A stretch of DNA of 40,286 bases, from NCBI GenBank assembly GCA_030697705.1, contig JAUYPE010000024.1, positions 1 through 40,286 of the forward strand, given 5' to 3'. This stretch comes from a bacterium. Its GTDB lineage: Bacteria > Patescibacteriota > Minisyncoccia > Sungbacterales > HO2-52-23. Position numbers and translations under genes: made by a program. Within the stretch, counting starts at the first letter, position 1. Each line of letters begins with the position of its first letter. Shown piece after piece: positions 1-7,059 of this stretch. The notes below the pieces were generated by a model. The model had not been told where the DNA came from and made no database searches. It saw only the letters and a list, made by a program, of their open reading frames with translations.

Positions 1-519
1 ATGCTTGCGAGCGAGCTCGGTGCCGACGTGGCGATTGCCAAGAAAGGCGCGCTTCTGCACGATATCGGCAAGGCGGTTGACCACGAGGTGCAAGGCACGC
101 ATGTGGAGATCGGTCGGAGAATATTACAGAAATTCGGCGTAGATAATCGTGTTGTGCAGGCAATGCAATCTCACCATGAGGAGTACCCATACGAAACGTT
201 GGAGTCAATTATTGTCCAGACCGTGGATGCTATTTCTGCTTCACGCCCGGGCGCGCGTCGCGATAGCATTGAGAATTATCTCAAGCGCCTACAGGATCTT
301 GAGGGAATAGCTACCTCGTTTGGCGGCGTGGAGAAGGCGTATGCCATCTCGGCAGGACGCGAGATACGCATTTTTGTCACACCAGACAAGGTCAATGACT
401 TAGAGGCGCGCAATCTCGCCCGCGAAATAGCCGTGCGCGTGGAAAATGAGCTTAAATATCCGGGTGAGATCAAAGTCGTTGTCATCCGAGAGAACCGCGT
501 CATTGAGTTCGCACGCTAG
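1..519 (+). CDS. rny: Ribonuclease Y, C-terminal HD-domain part (5' truncated by window edge)
   Basis: HD motif LLHDIGKAVDHEVQGTHVEIG and typical RNase Y C-terminus (AYAISAGREIRIFV..YPGEIKVVVIRENRVIEFAR). Confidence 0.93.
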   Translation: MLASELGADVAIAKKGALLHDIGKAVDHEVQGTHVEIGRRILQKFGVDNRVVQAMQSHHEEYPYETLESIIVQTVDAISASRPGARRDSIENYLKRLQDLEGIATSFGGVEKAYAISAGREIRIFVTPDKVNDLEARNLAREIAVRVENELKYPGEIKVVVIRENRVIEFAR

Positions 520-691
520 CACCACTCCCCTCTTTCACAATGACAGGACGGGGATACCCTTCCCTGCTTGTCATTGTGAGCCCCGTTGCGTGGCGTGGCA
601 ATCTAAAATCTTTAGCAGGTTGAGTTTTCGCCTCTTGTGCGGTATTCTTTAGGTGTAATAAATCTATAATTTACACCCCCCAAACTCCACT

Positions 692-797
692 CCGTCATTC
701 AGAGCGTTAGCGAAGAATCCCGTAAGAGTCCAGAAGATGTCGGGATTCCTCCATCACGGGACGCTTGCTGGCAGTCGTTGCGCTCGGAATGAATGAT
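692..797. repeat. Dispersed palindromic repeat family R1 (gtcattc..gagcg..gaatcccgt...cgctcggaatga)
   Basis: Resembles copies near 7716, 9401, 13621, 20202 and 22775; inverted gtcatt/aatgac ends. Confidence 0.75.
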
Positions 798-848
798 GAA
801 CAAAAAGGTCGGCTCTCATCAATTATTTCGCTAAGATAAACAATCCAT

Positions 849-1121
849 ATGAATAAAATGGGAATCGTGGACGCCGTAAGCACGAAGGTCGGCGCCACCA
901 AGAAAATGGCGGAGGAGGCGGTGGATACCGTTTTTGAGACGATCATGCATGAGCTGGGAAAAGGAGAAGAGGTCAGCATCGCCGGTTTTGGCTCTTTTTT
1001 GGCAAAAAAACGCCCCGCGCGCATGGGCGTGAACCCGCGCACTGGAGAAAAGATTCAGATCAAGGCAACCACCACGCCAAAGTTCCGCGCTGGTAAAGCC
1101 CTCAAAATGGCCGTAAAGTAG
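849..1121 (+). CDS. HU-family DNA-binding protein
   Basis: HU/IHF signature GEEVSIAGFGSFLAKKRPARMGVNPRTGEKIQIKATTTPKFRAGKALK. Confidence 0.95.
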   Translation: MNKMGIVDAVSTKVGATKKMAEEAVDTVFETIMHELGKGEEVSIAGFGSFLAKKRPARMGVNPRTGEKIQIKATTTPKFRAGKALKMAVK

Positions 1122-1161
1122 CACTTCGTCCGGCAAATCGAGATTAGTAACATCTATTATA

Positions 1162-1190
1162 AATCCGCCCCTCGGCGGATTTTATTATTT
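1162..1190 (+). terminator. Rho-independent terminator after HU gene
   Basis: aatccgcc-cct-cggcggatt stem followed by T-rich tract. Confidence 0.7.
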
Positions 1191-1207
1191 TTCAATGATC
1201 TTCTCAA

Positions 1208-1453
1208 CTACTTGTAGAAACAACGATGACACTTATTTGTTTTTAAATTACAGTATGATGGAACTCTGCCTGGTATAAATCTACTGCCATTAAAACTCCC
1301 ACACCAACATTCCGTATCCATGTGGCAAGAAGTATTTTCATTCGTTTCACCATACAAATAATCTGTCACAGGCTCTTTTTTGGCAAGAAACCAATACACG
1401 ACAATCAAAGAAATGGTTGTGATGAGGATAAGAAAAATTATTTTTGCTTTCAT
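1208..1453 (-). CDS. Small exported or membrane-anchored Cys-rich hypothetical protein
   Basis: N-terminal hydrophobic segment, then six Cys (CHMDTECWCG...YCNLKTNKCHRC). Confidence 0.5.
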   Translation of the reverse strand: MKAKIIFLILITTISLIVVYWFLAKKEPVTDYLYGETNENTSCHMDTECWCGSFNGSRFIPGRVPSYCNLKTNKCHRCFYK

Positions 1454-1474
1454 CTTTTTACTTGCTTATTCTAA

Positions 1475-1544
1475 GCGGGTAGGGGGAATCGAACCCCCCG
1501 CTCGACATTGGAAGTGTCGTGTATTACCACTATACTATACCCGC
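1475..1544 (-). tRNA. tRNA-Gly(TCC)
   Basis: Cloverleaf on minus strand; anticodon loop CTTCCAA in stem CGACA/TGTCG; acceptor GCGGGTA/TACCCGC. Confidence 0.92.
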
Positions 1545-1554
1545 ATGACAGTCA

Positions 1555-2220
1555 CTAAATTTGCTGCATTACCGCATTAATCCATCCGGCAATTCTTCTA
1601 TGAGAACTTTTGAGACAAAAATCAGCATCTCTTTTCCTCACAGACAGACCAACTGTTCCATAAGGCAGTTTTCCATGTTTTAACGGAGATTTATCGGTTC
1701 TCCTGTCTATGACCACTTTCCCAAACTGACTAAGCGGAAATTGTAGCTCTTCTGACCAAAAACCAATAGCTTCTCCGGGGTCCGTATCGGGATAGCCATG
1801 CACGGTTATCTGAAAATTTTTTATTGAAAATCCCATAGATTCGCGCAACCATTTTATACATAGCTTCAAGATTTTTGGGTCAGCATTTACGACTCTTATT
1901 TCTTCCGTTGCCTTTGATCCTTCTCCAAGGTAAAGCCCGATACCCAACATGAACAAATCCCTAGGGGTAAGCGTACCGACTTCAGTCATACCTTGATTTT
2001 TCATCTTTTCAATATCAGCAAATTTTACATTTTGCTTATGTAGGGCTGATTTTAGTCTTGCTGTGCCTATTCTTTCTATCACCTCTTGATTTGGTACAAA
2101 TTTAATGTCGGTCAGCCAATTGCTCAAGGTACTTTTTGAGACACCAATTTTCTCCTTTATCATTCCATAGGAATAACCAGCTATTCTTAGATCTATTGCC
2201 TCTCTTCTATATGGATTCAT
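1555..2220 (-). CDS. HTH plus LAGLIDADG-like protein (solo homing-endonuclease-like or regulator)
   Basis: N-terminal HTH (SYGMIKEKIGVSKSTLSNWL) and LAGLIDADG-like motif (LFMLGIGLYLGEGSK). Confidence 0.6.
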   Translation of the reverse strand: MNPYRREAIDLRIAGYSYGMIKEKIGVSKSTLSNWLTDIKFVPNQEVIERIGTARLKSALHKQNVKFADIEKMKNQGMTEVGTLTPRDLFMLGIGLYLGEGSKATEEIRVVNADPKILKLCIKWLRESMGFSIKNFQITVHGYPDTDPGEAIGFWSEELQFPLSQFGKVVIDRRTDKSPLKHGKLPYGTVGLSVRKRDADFCLKSSHRRIAGWINAVMQQI

Positions 2221-2287
2221 CTACCATATTATAATAATATACACGTGAAGGTTCAATTTAGTTATCCACAATTTAATATTGAATGAT

Positions 2288-2354
2288 CGGAGCGCCGGGA
2301 ATCGCCAGCCCAAGGCTGGTCCGCCTCGGGCGGAAACCCGGTCCTCGTGTACCC
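2288..2354 (-). pseudogene. Decayed tRNA-Pro 3'-part copy interrupted by a 30-bp double hairpin
   Basis: cggagcgccgggaatcg / aacccggtcctcgtgtaccc match the adjacent tRNA-Pro, split at 2305-2334. Confidence 0.85.
2305..2334. repeat. 30-bp double-hairpin palindrome (ccagcc-caa-ggctgg-tccgcc-tcg-ggcgga)
   Basis: Two consecutive 6-3-6 perfect hairpins; same architecture as 32696-32725. Confidence 0.9.
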
Positions 2355-2375
2355 TCGCCCCACGAGAAACGCCTC

Positions 2376-2446
2376 TCGGAGCGCCGGGAATCGAACCCGG
2401 TCCTCGTGTACCCAAAACACGCATACTGCCGGTATACTACGCTCCG
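2376..2446 (-). tRNA. tRNA-Pro(TGG)
   Basis: Acceptor CGGAGCG/CGCTCCG, anticodon stem-loop CGTGT-TTTGGGT-ACACG, T-arm CCGGGTTCGATTCCCGG. Confidence 0.92.
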
Positions 2447-2450
2447 TCCT

Positions 2451-2466
2451 TGTTTCACATGAAACA
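2451..2466. promoter_or_regulatory. parS: parS-like site 1: TGTTTCACATGAAACA
   Basis: 1 mismatch from TGTTTCACGTGAAACA. Confidence 0.75.
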
Positions 2467-2471
2467 CTCCC

Positions 2472-2861
2472 CTATCTATATTCAACTCCCATAACTGCAT
2501 TTGGGATATGCCTTATTCTAGCTTTTTTTGTGATTTTATCAAGCGTAATCGCAAGAATGTCTATTTGCCACGGCTGGTCTATTCTATACTGATGTTCCAA
2601 AAGATAAATCTGACTCGTCTTTCTTAATCTATGTCCCTTTTTTCTATTCACGCTCTGTTCGGGCAAAAACGCACTCCCCTCTTGTTCTATCCTTGTCTTC
2701 ACCTCAAAAAATATAATACTCCCCTTCTTTGAGGCGACAATATCAAGCTCTCCATAAGGCCGTAGAAAATTCCGTTCAACAATTTTATAGCCCTTACCAG
2801 TCAGATACGACACAGCGATCTCCTCCCCCACATCACCAAATATCCTTTTTTGAGACGGCAT
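2472..2861 (-). CDS. YraN-family (UPF0102) endonuclease-like protein
   Basis: GDVGEEIAVSYLTGKGYKIVERNFLRPYGELDIVA..FFEVKTR. Confidence 0.92.
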   Translation of the reverse strand: MPSQKRIFGDVGEEIAVSYLTGKGYKIVERNFLRPYGELDIVASKKGSIIFFEVKTRIEQEGSAFLPEQSVNRKKGHRLRKTSQIYLLEHQYRIDQPWQIDILAITLDKITKKARIRHIPNAVMGVEYR

Positions 2862-2870
2862 AGTATATAT

Positions 2871-2946
2871 AGGACATATTTATTGATAAAGGACACATTA
2901 ATAATGTCCTTAATAGGTAAACATGTCCTATATAAATAAATGTCCT
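2871..2946. promoter_or_regulatory. Array of five AGGACA/TGTCCT half-sites, operator-like
   Basis: AGGACA at 2871 and 2890; TGTCCT at 2905, 2924, 2941 in an AT-rich region upstream of the yraN-like gene. Confidence 0.4.
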
Positions 2947-3063
2947 TTATTATTTAAGACATGCTAAAGCGGTAAAAAACCCTTCACGGACACCGAGGCG
3001 AGAGTCGCGATAATGAGAGAAGAATCGCTCTGAATTAGCCGTATCTATGGGACTTACCTCAAT

Positions 3064-3079
3064 AGTTTCACGTGAAACA
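3064..3079. promoter_or_regulatory. parS: parS-like site 2: AGTTTCACGTGAAACA
   Basis: 1 mismatch from the 16-bp palindrome. Confidence 0.75.
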
Positions 3080-3253
3080 CCTTTGTTTATAAGCATTTCA
3101 CGATTAATACCAGGAATATCAATATGGCACTTATTTGACTTATCGCGATCAACAAAGCTCACCCACTCCTCTTGCTCAAACTCTTTTAGTAAATAATCAA
3201 GGGTATAGGATTGACGCTTAATCCCGGGGTCGATACCAATGATCAAATCCTCT

Positions 3254-3269
3254 TGTTTCACGTGAAACA
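3254..3269. promoter_or_regulatory. parS: parS-like site 3: TGTTTCACGTGAAACA (perfect palindrome)
   Basis: Exact 16-bp parS-type palindrome. Confidence 0.88.
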
Positions 3270-3283
3270 TCCAATCTATCTAT

Positions 3284-3333
3284 GGGCATTGCAGGGATCG
3301 AACTTCTGACCTTTCCGATGTGAACGGAGCGCT
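3284..3333 (-). pseudogene. tRNA-Val 3'-half fragment
   Basis: ggatcgaacttctgacctttccgatgtgaacgga identical to the adjacent intact tRNA-Val; 5' half lost. Confidence 0.85.
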
Positions 3334-3366
3334 ATTCCGAGAGATTGTTTTATTGCGAATAGAAAG

Positions 3367-3438
3367 TGGGCGGTAGAAGGATCGAACTTCTGACCTTTCC
3401 GATGTGAACGGAACGCTCTACCACTGAGCTAACCGCCC
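3367..3438 (-). tRNA. tRNA-Val(CAC)
   Basis: GGGCGGT/ACCGCCC acceptor, anticodon arm TTCCG-TTCACAT-CGGAA. Confidence 0.93.
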
Positions 3439-3621
3439 ACTTTCTATTCGTTTTTTAAGAAAGAATCTCACAAAAAGCAAAAACATTTGCTTTTTGTCCA
3501 CTTCGCTGAACTACGCGGGGGCAAGCCCCTACGGTTTCTGCTCCTAAGCTAAATATTCCCAGAAACAATCTATTATCAGTTCTCATCCTATACAAAAAAA
3601 CAACTCGTGGCAATTATAATC

Positions 3622-3656
3622 ATAAAACCGCCTCCTTTATACCGAGACGGTTTTAT
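3622..3656 (-). terminator. Rho-independent terminator for 3662-4276 gene
   Basis: aaaaccg(cctcctttataccgaga)cggtttt inverted repeat just after the minus-strand stop. Confidence 0.6.
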
Positions 3657-3661
3657 AAGGG

Positions 3662-4276
3662 TCAACTTAATTTGTTAATCAACTTCTCGTGCGGATACTC
3701 AAGAATATCACGCAGGAAGCGGTCAAACATCGTCCTGCGATACTTATACTCATCGGTGTCCATCATCGTATAGCTGATTGTCTTGCCCATATCCGACTCA
3801 ACAAGCGCCAAAAAACGCTCTATTTTTCGCTTTGGTATATCGTCTCCCACAATAAGAAGATCCGTCCGGGAACGCTCCGTATTGAGGAATACTCCAGCGA
3901 CAACAGCAAGCTTCACCTTTCCCAGCGACTTGATCTGGCTTAACAGGCGCTTATGAGACGAGGTGGAAGCTCTAATAAAGAGATCATGAAGCTCGTCTTT
4001 AATGGCAAGTGCCTCATTGAGGCCGTAAGAGGCAACTTTTTTCTTATTTTTTACGGGACGAACTCCATTCTCCAAATCCTTGAGTGGAACGAGACGTTTA
4101 ATGACAACATGAAGATTGACAAGCTTGATAAGCTCCGTTCTGGCCCTGCTCGGCTGAACCTGGGTACGATTAACAATTTGTTCAACCGTAAAACGATCCT
4201 GCGGATTCTGGAGAAAGAGCCGCAACAGGCGAACCTTTGGGACCGATTCAAACAGTTTTTCAAGGAGTTGTTCCAT
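3662..4276 (-). CDS. Winged-helix protein with a possible nucleotidyltransferase-like domain
   Basis: HTH-like N-terminus (DRFTVEQIVNRTQVQPSRARTELIKLVNLHVV) and C-terminal KLAVVAGVFLNTERSRTDLLIVGDDIPKRKIERFLA. Confidence 0.6.
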   Translation of the reverse strand: MEQLLEKLFESVPKVRLLRLFLQNPQDRFTVEQIVNRTQVQPSRARTELIKLVNLHVVIKRLVPLKDLENGVRPVKNKKKVASYGLNEALAIKDELHDLFIRASTSSHKRLLSQIKSLGKVKLAVVAGVFLNTERSRTDLLIVGDDIPKRKIERFLALVESDMGKTISYTMMDTDEYKYRRTMFDRFLRDILEYPHEKLINKLS

Positions 4277-4291
4277 GTTTCACGTGAAACG
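4276..4291. promoter_or_regulatory. parS: parS-like site 4: TGTTTCACGTGAAACG
   Basis: 1 mismatch; overlaps the start codon of the 3662-4276 gene. Confidence 0.75.
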
Positions 4292-4316
4292 GACTAACAA
4301 AAAACGATATAATTTG

Positions 4317-4697
4317 CTATTTAATCGTCACTTTCGCTCCCGCCTCTTCCAGCTTCTTTTTCATGTCCTCCGCCTCTTCCTTTGTGATATTCTCCTTTAC
4401 CACTTTCGGTGCAGCATCAACAATATCCTTTGCTTCTTTCAAGCCAAGCGTAGTAATCTCGCGAAGGGCTTTAATGACCTGTATCTTCTGCGCACCACCC
4501 TCCGTCAGCTCAACGGCAAATGAAGTTTTCTCCACTTTCTTCTCACCCTCATCACCACCTGCACCACCCGGCATGGCACCCATCATCATCGGCATAGCCA
4601 CCGATACGCCAAATCGCTCCTCAACCGCCTTTACAAGCTCCGAAAGCTCAAGAACTGTCATCTTCTCAATCACCTCCAACATTTGATCTTTTGACAT
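4317..4697 (-). CDS. rplL: 50S ribosomal protein L7/L12
   Basis: [72 protein letters not shown]. Confidence 0.98.
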   Translation of the reverse strand: MSKDQMLEVIEKMTVLELSELVKAVEERFGVSVAMPMMMGAMPGGAGGDEGEKKVEKTSFAVELTEGGAQKIQVIKALREITTLGLKEAKDIVDAAPKVVKENITKEEAEDMKKKLEEAGAKVTIK

Positions 4698-4736
4698 ATT
4701 TACTTAAATATTCGCCTCCGAAGAATTGGGACACGA

Positions 4737-4752
4737 TGTTTCACGTGGAACA
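4737..4752. promoter_or_regulatory. parS: parS-like site 5: TGTTTCACGTGGAACA
   Basis: 1 mismatch; lies between rplJ and rplL. Confidence 0.75.
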
Positions 4753-4787
4753 CTCCTTCACCGGCATTTTATCTTTATAATTCAGCG

Positions 4788-5306
4788 TTATGCCTTTTGG
4801 TCTCTCACTTTAGCCAGAACAATAGCTATATTCCGAATGTTCGCCTGCAATGCCCCTGCAAGCCCTCTCATAGGCCCTGCAAGCGCGCTCGCGACCTGTC
4901 CAAGAAGAATCTCACGTCCCGGTAGCTTGGCGAGAGCAACAACATCCCTCTTGGTCATAAGACGCGTACCGAGCAAACCGCTCACCACCTGGAACGTCTC
5001 GTTTTCTTTACTGAACTTCAAGAGCGTCTTGGCAGGTAACGCCTCGTCGCCGTAGCCGAATACCACTCCGATCTCACCCTCAAACTCCTTCGTCTTCACC
5101 TTTGAACCAATAGCGTCCAAAGCGCGGTCTATGAGCGTCTTACGGGCTATCTTGAACTCCGCATGGTCTTTTTTAAGCGTCCGGCGCAAGGCCTGCATCT
5201 TCGCCACCGAAATACCAGGAAAACGACCGAAAAACACCACGCGCATACGCGCAAAGGACTTCGTCATCTCCGCCACAATCTCGGCTTTTTTCTCTTTGTT
5301 TATCAT
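4788..5306 (-). CDS. rplJ: 50S ribosomal protein L10
   Basis: L10 N-terminus (INKEKKAEIVAEMTKSFARMRVVFFGRFPGISVAKMQALRRTLKK) and position upstream of rplL. Confidence 0.95.
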   Translation of the reverse strand: MINKEKKAEIVAEMTKSFARMRVVFFGRFPGISVAKMQALRRTLKKDHAEFKIARKTLIDRALDAIGSKVKTKEFEGEIGVVFGYGDEALPAKTLLKFSKENETFQVVSGLLGTRLMTKRDVVALAKLPGREILLGQVASALAGPMRGLAGALQANIRNIAIVLAKVRDQKA

Positions 5307-5317
5307 AGATTTGGCAC

Positions 5318-5456
5318 AAAAAAATCGCCCTCCTAAGCGACATGGTTGCCCCCTGATGCTACATAATGGGGCAGGGGGAGAGATTCCTCGGCCGGACTCA
5401 TTTGTTTGCCGGCGGTCTTAGGAGATGTTTCAAGAGTACCTGAACGGGCGATTCGT
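5318..5456 (-). ncRNA. Ribosomal L10 leader (autoregulatory) with terminal U-tract
   Basis: Upstream of rplJ; conserved-looking cctaagaccgccggc...gccggccgag core; closing stem AATCGCCC/GGGCGATT followed by T7. Confidence 0.75.
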
Positions 5457-5610
5457 GTCAAATTTTTGTATGAGCATACTCATCTTTATCTCAACAAATC
5501 AGGCGCAACGGCGTCGTAGTTGATAGATTCCTGCTGGAGTTTATCCTCAAGAGGATATCAGAGCTTATCCCCGCGAAAGAGGGAACGGGAATGACAGCAT
5601 GGGGAATAAG

Positions 5611-5886
5611 CTATTTCGCAATGCCGGTTTTGCGCTCAAGGCGGGAGAGGCGCAAATGAAAATTCTGTAATTCGTGCTCCATTTGCACAACCGTACGAAC
5701 TAATGGACCAAGGGTTATTTTCATGTCATGCACATCTTCTTTGACCAGACGAATATCGTCTGCCAAAAGTCTAAAGTTCTCATCTCCGTGTTTACGCAGT
5801 TCTTCCAATTCCGATTTTGTTGCTGTTTCATGAAAGCCGCGCCGGATCATCTCCGCAAGTGTTTCTATAGTGATCTTCTTAGGCAT
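5611..5886 (-). CDS. Hypothetical coiled-coil protein
   Basis: MPKKITIETLAEMIRRGFHETATKSELEELRKH...; ORF start trimmed to internal ATG. Confidence 0.6.
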   Translation of the reverse strand: MPKKITIETLAEMIRRGFHETATKSELEELRKHGDENFRLLADDIRLVKEDVHDMKITLGPLVRTVVQMEHELQNFHLRLSRLERKTGIAK

Positions 5887-5925
5887 GAGTTGATTGTACT
5901 TCCACGAGTGTACAGATGTCAAAAA

Positions 5926-7056
5926 CTACCGTAGATACTTGATTTTTGCGGTATTATGCTCATCAAGCGTGCGGGAAAAAATCGTGCGGCCGTCTAGAGT
6001 TGAAAGGTAATAGAGATACGAAGACGCAGTGGGGGAGAGGGCGGCACGGATCGCCGAAAGGCCTGGGTTAGCAATGGGACCGCGAGGGAGGCCCTTGTGG
6101 CGATAGGTATTATAGGGCGAATTGATAAAGAGATCGTCACGCGTGAGGGTATTTGTATCTTCCGCAAGGAGTCCCGCCTGCCGTTTTGCATACAGTACCG
6201 TTGCATCAACCTGCAGGGGAATACCAAGCTCCAGACGCTTCAGAAGAATACCTGCTACTAATGCGCGATCATCTGGAACGGCAACTTCTTCCTCTATGAG
6301 CGAGGTGAGAGTAATAATCTCAAAAAGCGAGCGTTTTTCGCCATTCGTCTCGTTTTTGCTACGAAAGTCCGCCCCAATCTTACGGTCAAAATTCTCAAGC
6401 ATTTTTTGCACAATATCGCGCGGATTTGCCGGCGTATGGATGCGGTAGGTATCAGGAAAAAGATATCCTTCAAGACCAGCACCGGACGGAATCTCGGCAA
6501 GAAAGGAAAAGTCCGGCGTAAACGAATGCGCACCGTTCACGACCACCCCTTTGAACGCCTTAATACTCACGATATGACGCTCCTCAAGATACCGCGCGAT
6601 GTCATCCAACGACCATCCTTCGGGAATAGTAATCGTCTCCTCATTTGCGGAACCTTTAATCAGTGCGCGAGTGATGGCGGGAATTGTCGCATTATCAAAC
6701 GAATAAGAGCCCGGCTTGAGAGAAGACGCCTCGCCACGGAGCGAGACATAGGTCACAAAAGCCCATTTTGACTGGATAAACCCAGCGTCCCGCAATGCGG
6801 CGCCTATTTTTCGCGAGCCGAGACCGGGAGCTATTTCTATTATCCACGGTCCAGTACGAGCAGGGTGGGGGAGATAGATCTCGTACCTAAACCACAAAAA
6901 ACCGACGAGCGAACAAATAGCAAGCACACCGATGCTATTCCGCCACGGGTATCTTTTGGCATGCGCCCAAAGATTATTTAAATCAACGAATGCCACACGA
7001 TCGTGTGCTATTTGTTGATTTATTTTTTTGTCTTCATTATTTTCTGTCATGACCAA
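5926..7056 (-). CDS. mltG: Endolytic murein transglycosylase MltG (YceG)
   Basis: GLEGYLFPDTYRI, ITLTSLIEEEVAVPDDRALVAGILLKRLELGIPLQVDATVLYA, SPYNTYRHKGLPRGPIANPGLSAIRAAL. Confidence 0.95.
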   Translation of the reverse strand: MVMTENNEDKKINQQIAHDRVAFVDLNNLWAHAKRYPWRNSIGVLAICSLVGFLWFRYEIYLPHPARTGPWIIEIAPGLGSRKIGAALRDAGFIQSKWAFVTYVSLRGEASSLKPGSYSFDNATIPAITRALIKGSANEETITIPEGWSLDDIARYLEERHIVSIKAFKGVVVNGAHSFTPDFSFLAEIPSGAGLEGYLFPDTYRIHTPANPRDIVQKMLENFDRKIGADFRSKNETNGEKRSLFEIITLTSLIEEEVAVPDDRALVAGILLKRLELGIPLQVDATVLYAKRQAGLLAEDTNTLTRDDLFINSPYNTYRHKGLPRGPIANPGLSAIRAALSPTASSYLYYLSTLDGRTIFSRTLDEHNTAKIKYLR

Positions 7057-7059
7057 AAA

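Larger units (their letters stand above)
2950..3270 (-). pseudogene. Truncated C-terminal half of YfiH/laccase-domain (multicopper polyphenol oxidase) protein
   Basis: IGIDPGIKRQSY, HIDIPGINREMLINKGV, IEVSPIDTANSERFFSHYRDSR resemble the family's C-terminal half; N-terminal half absent. Confidence 0.6.

Noticed and set aside
2221-2592. Four small ORFs around tRNA-Pro
   Set aside because: They translate tRNA-Pro, its decayed copy and the hairpin; no protein-like signal.
5424-5450. gatgtttcaagagtacctgaac as a sixth parS-like site
   Set aside because: Palindrome centre not preserved and too many mismatches; lies in the L10 leader.
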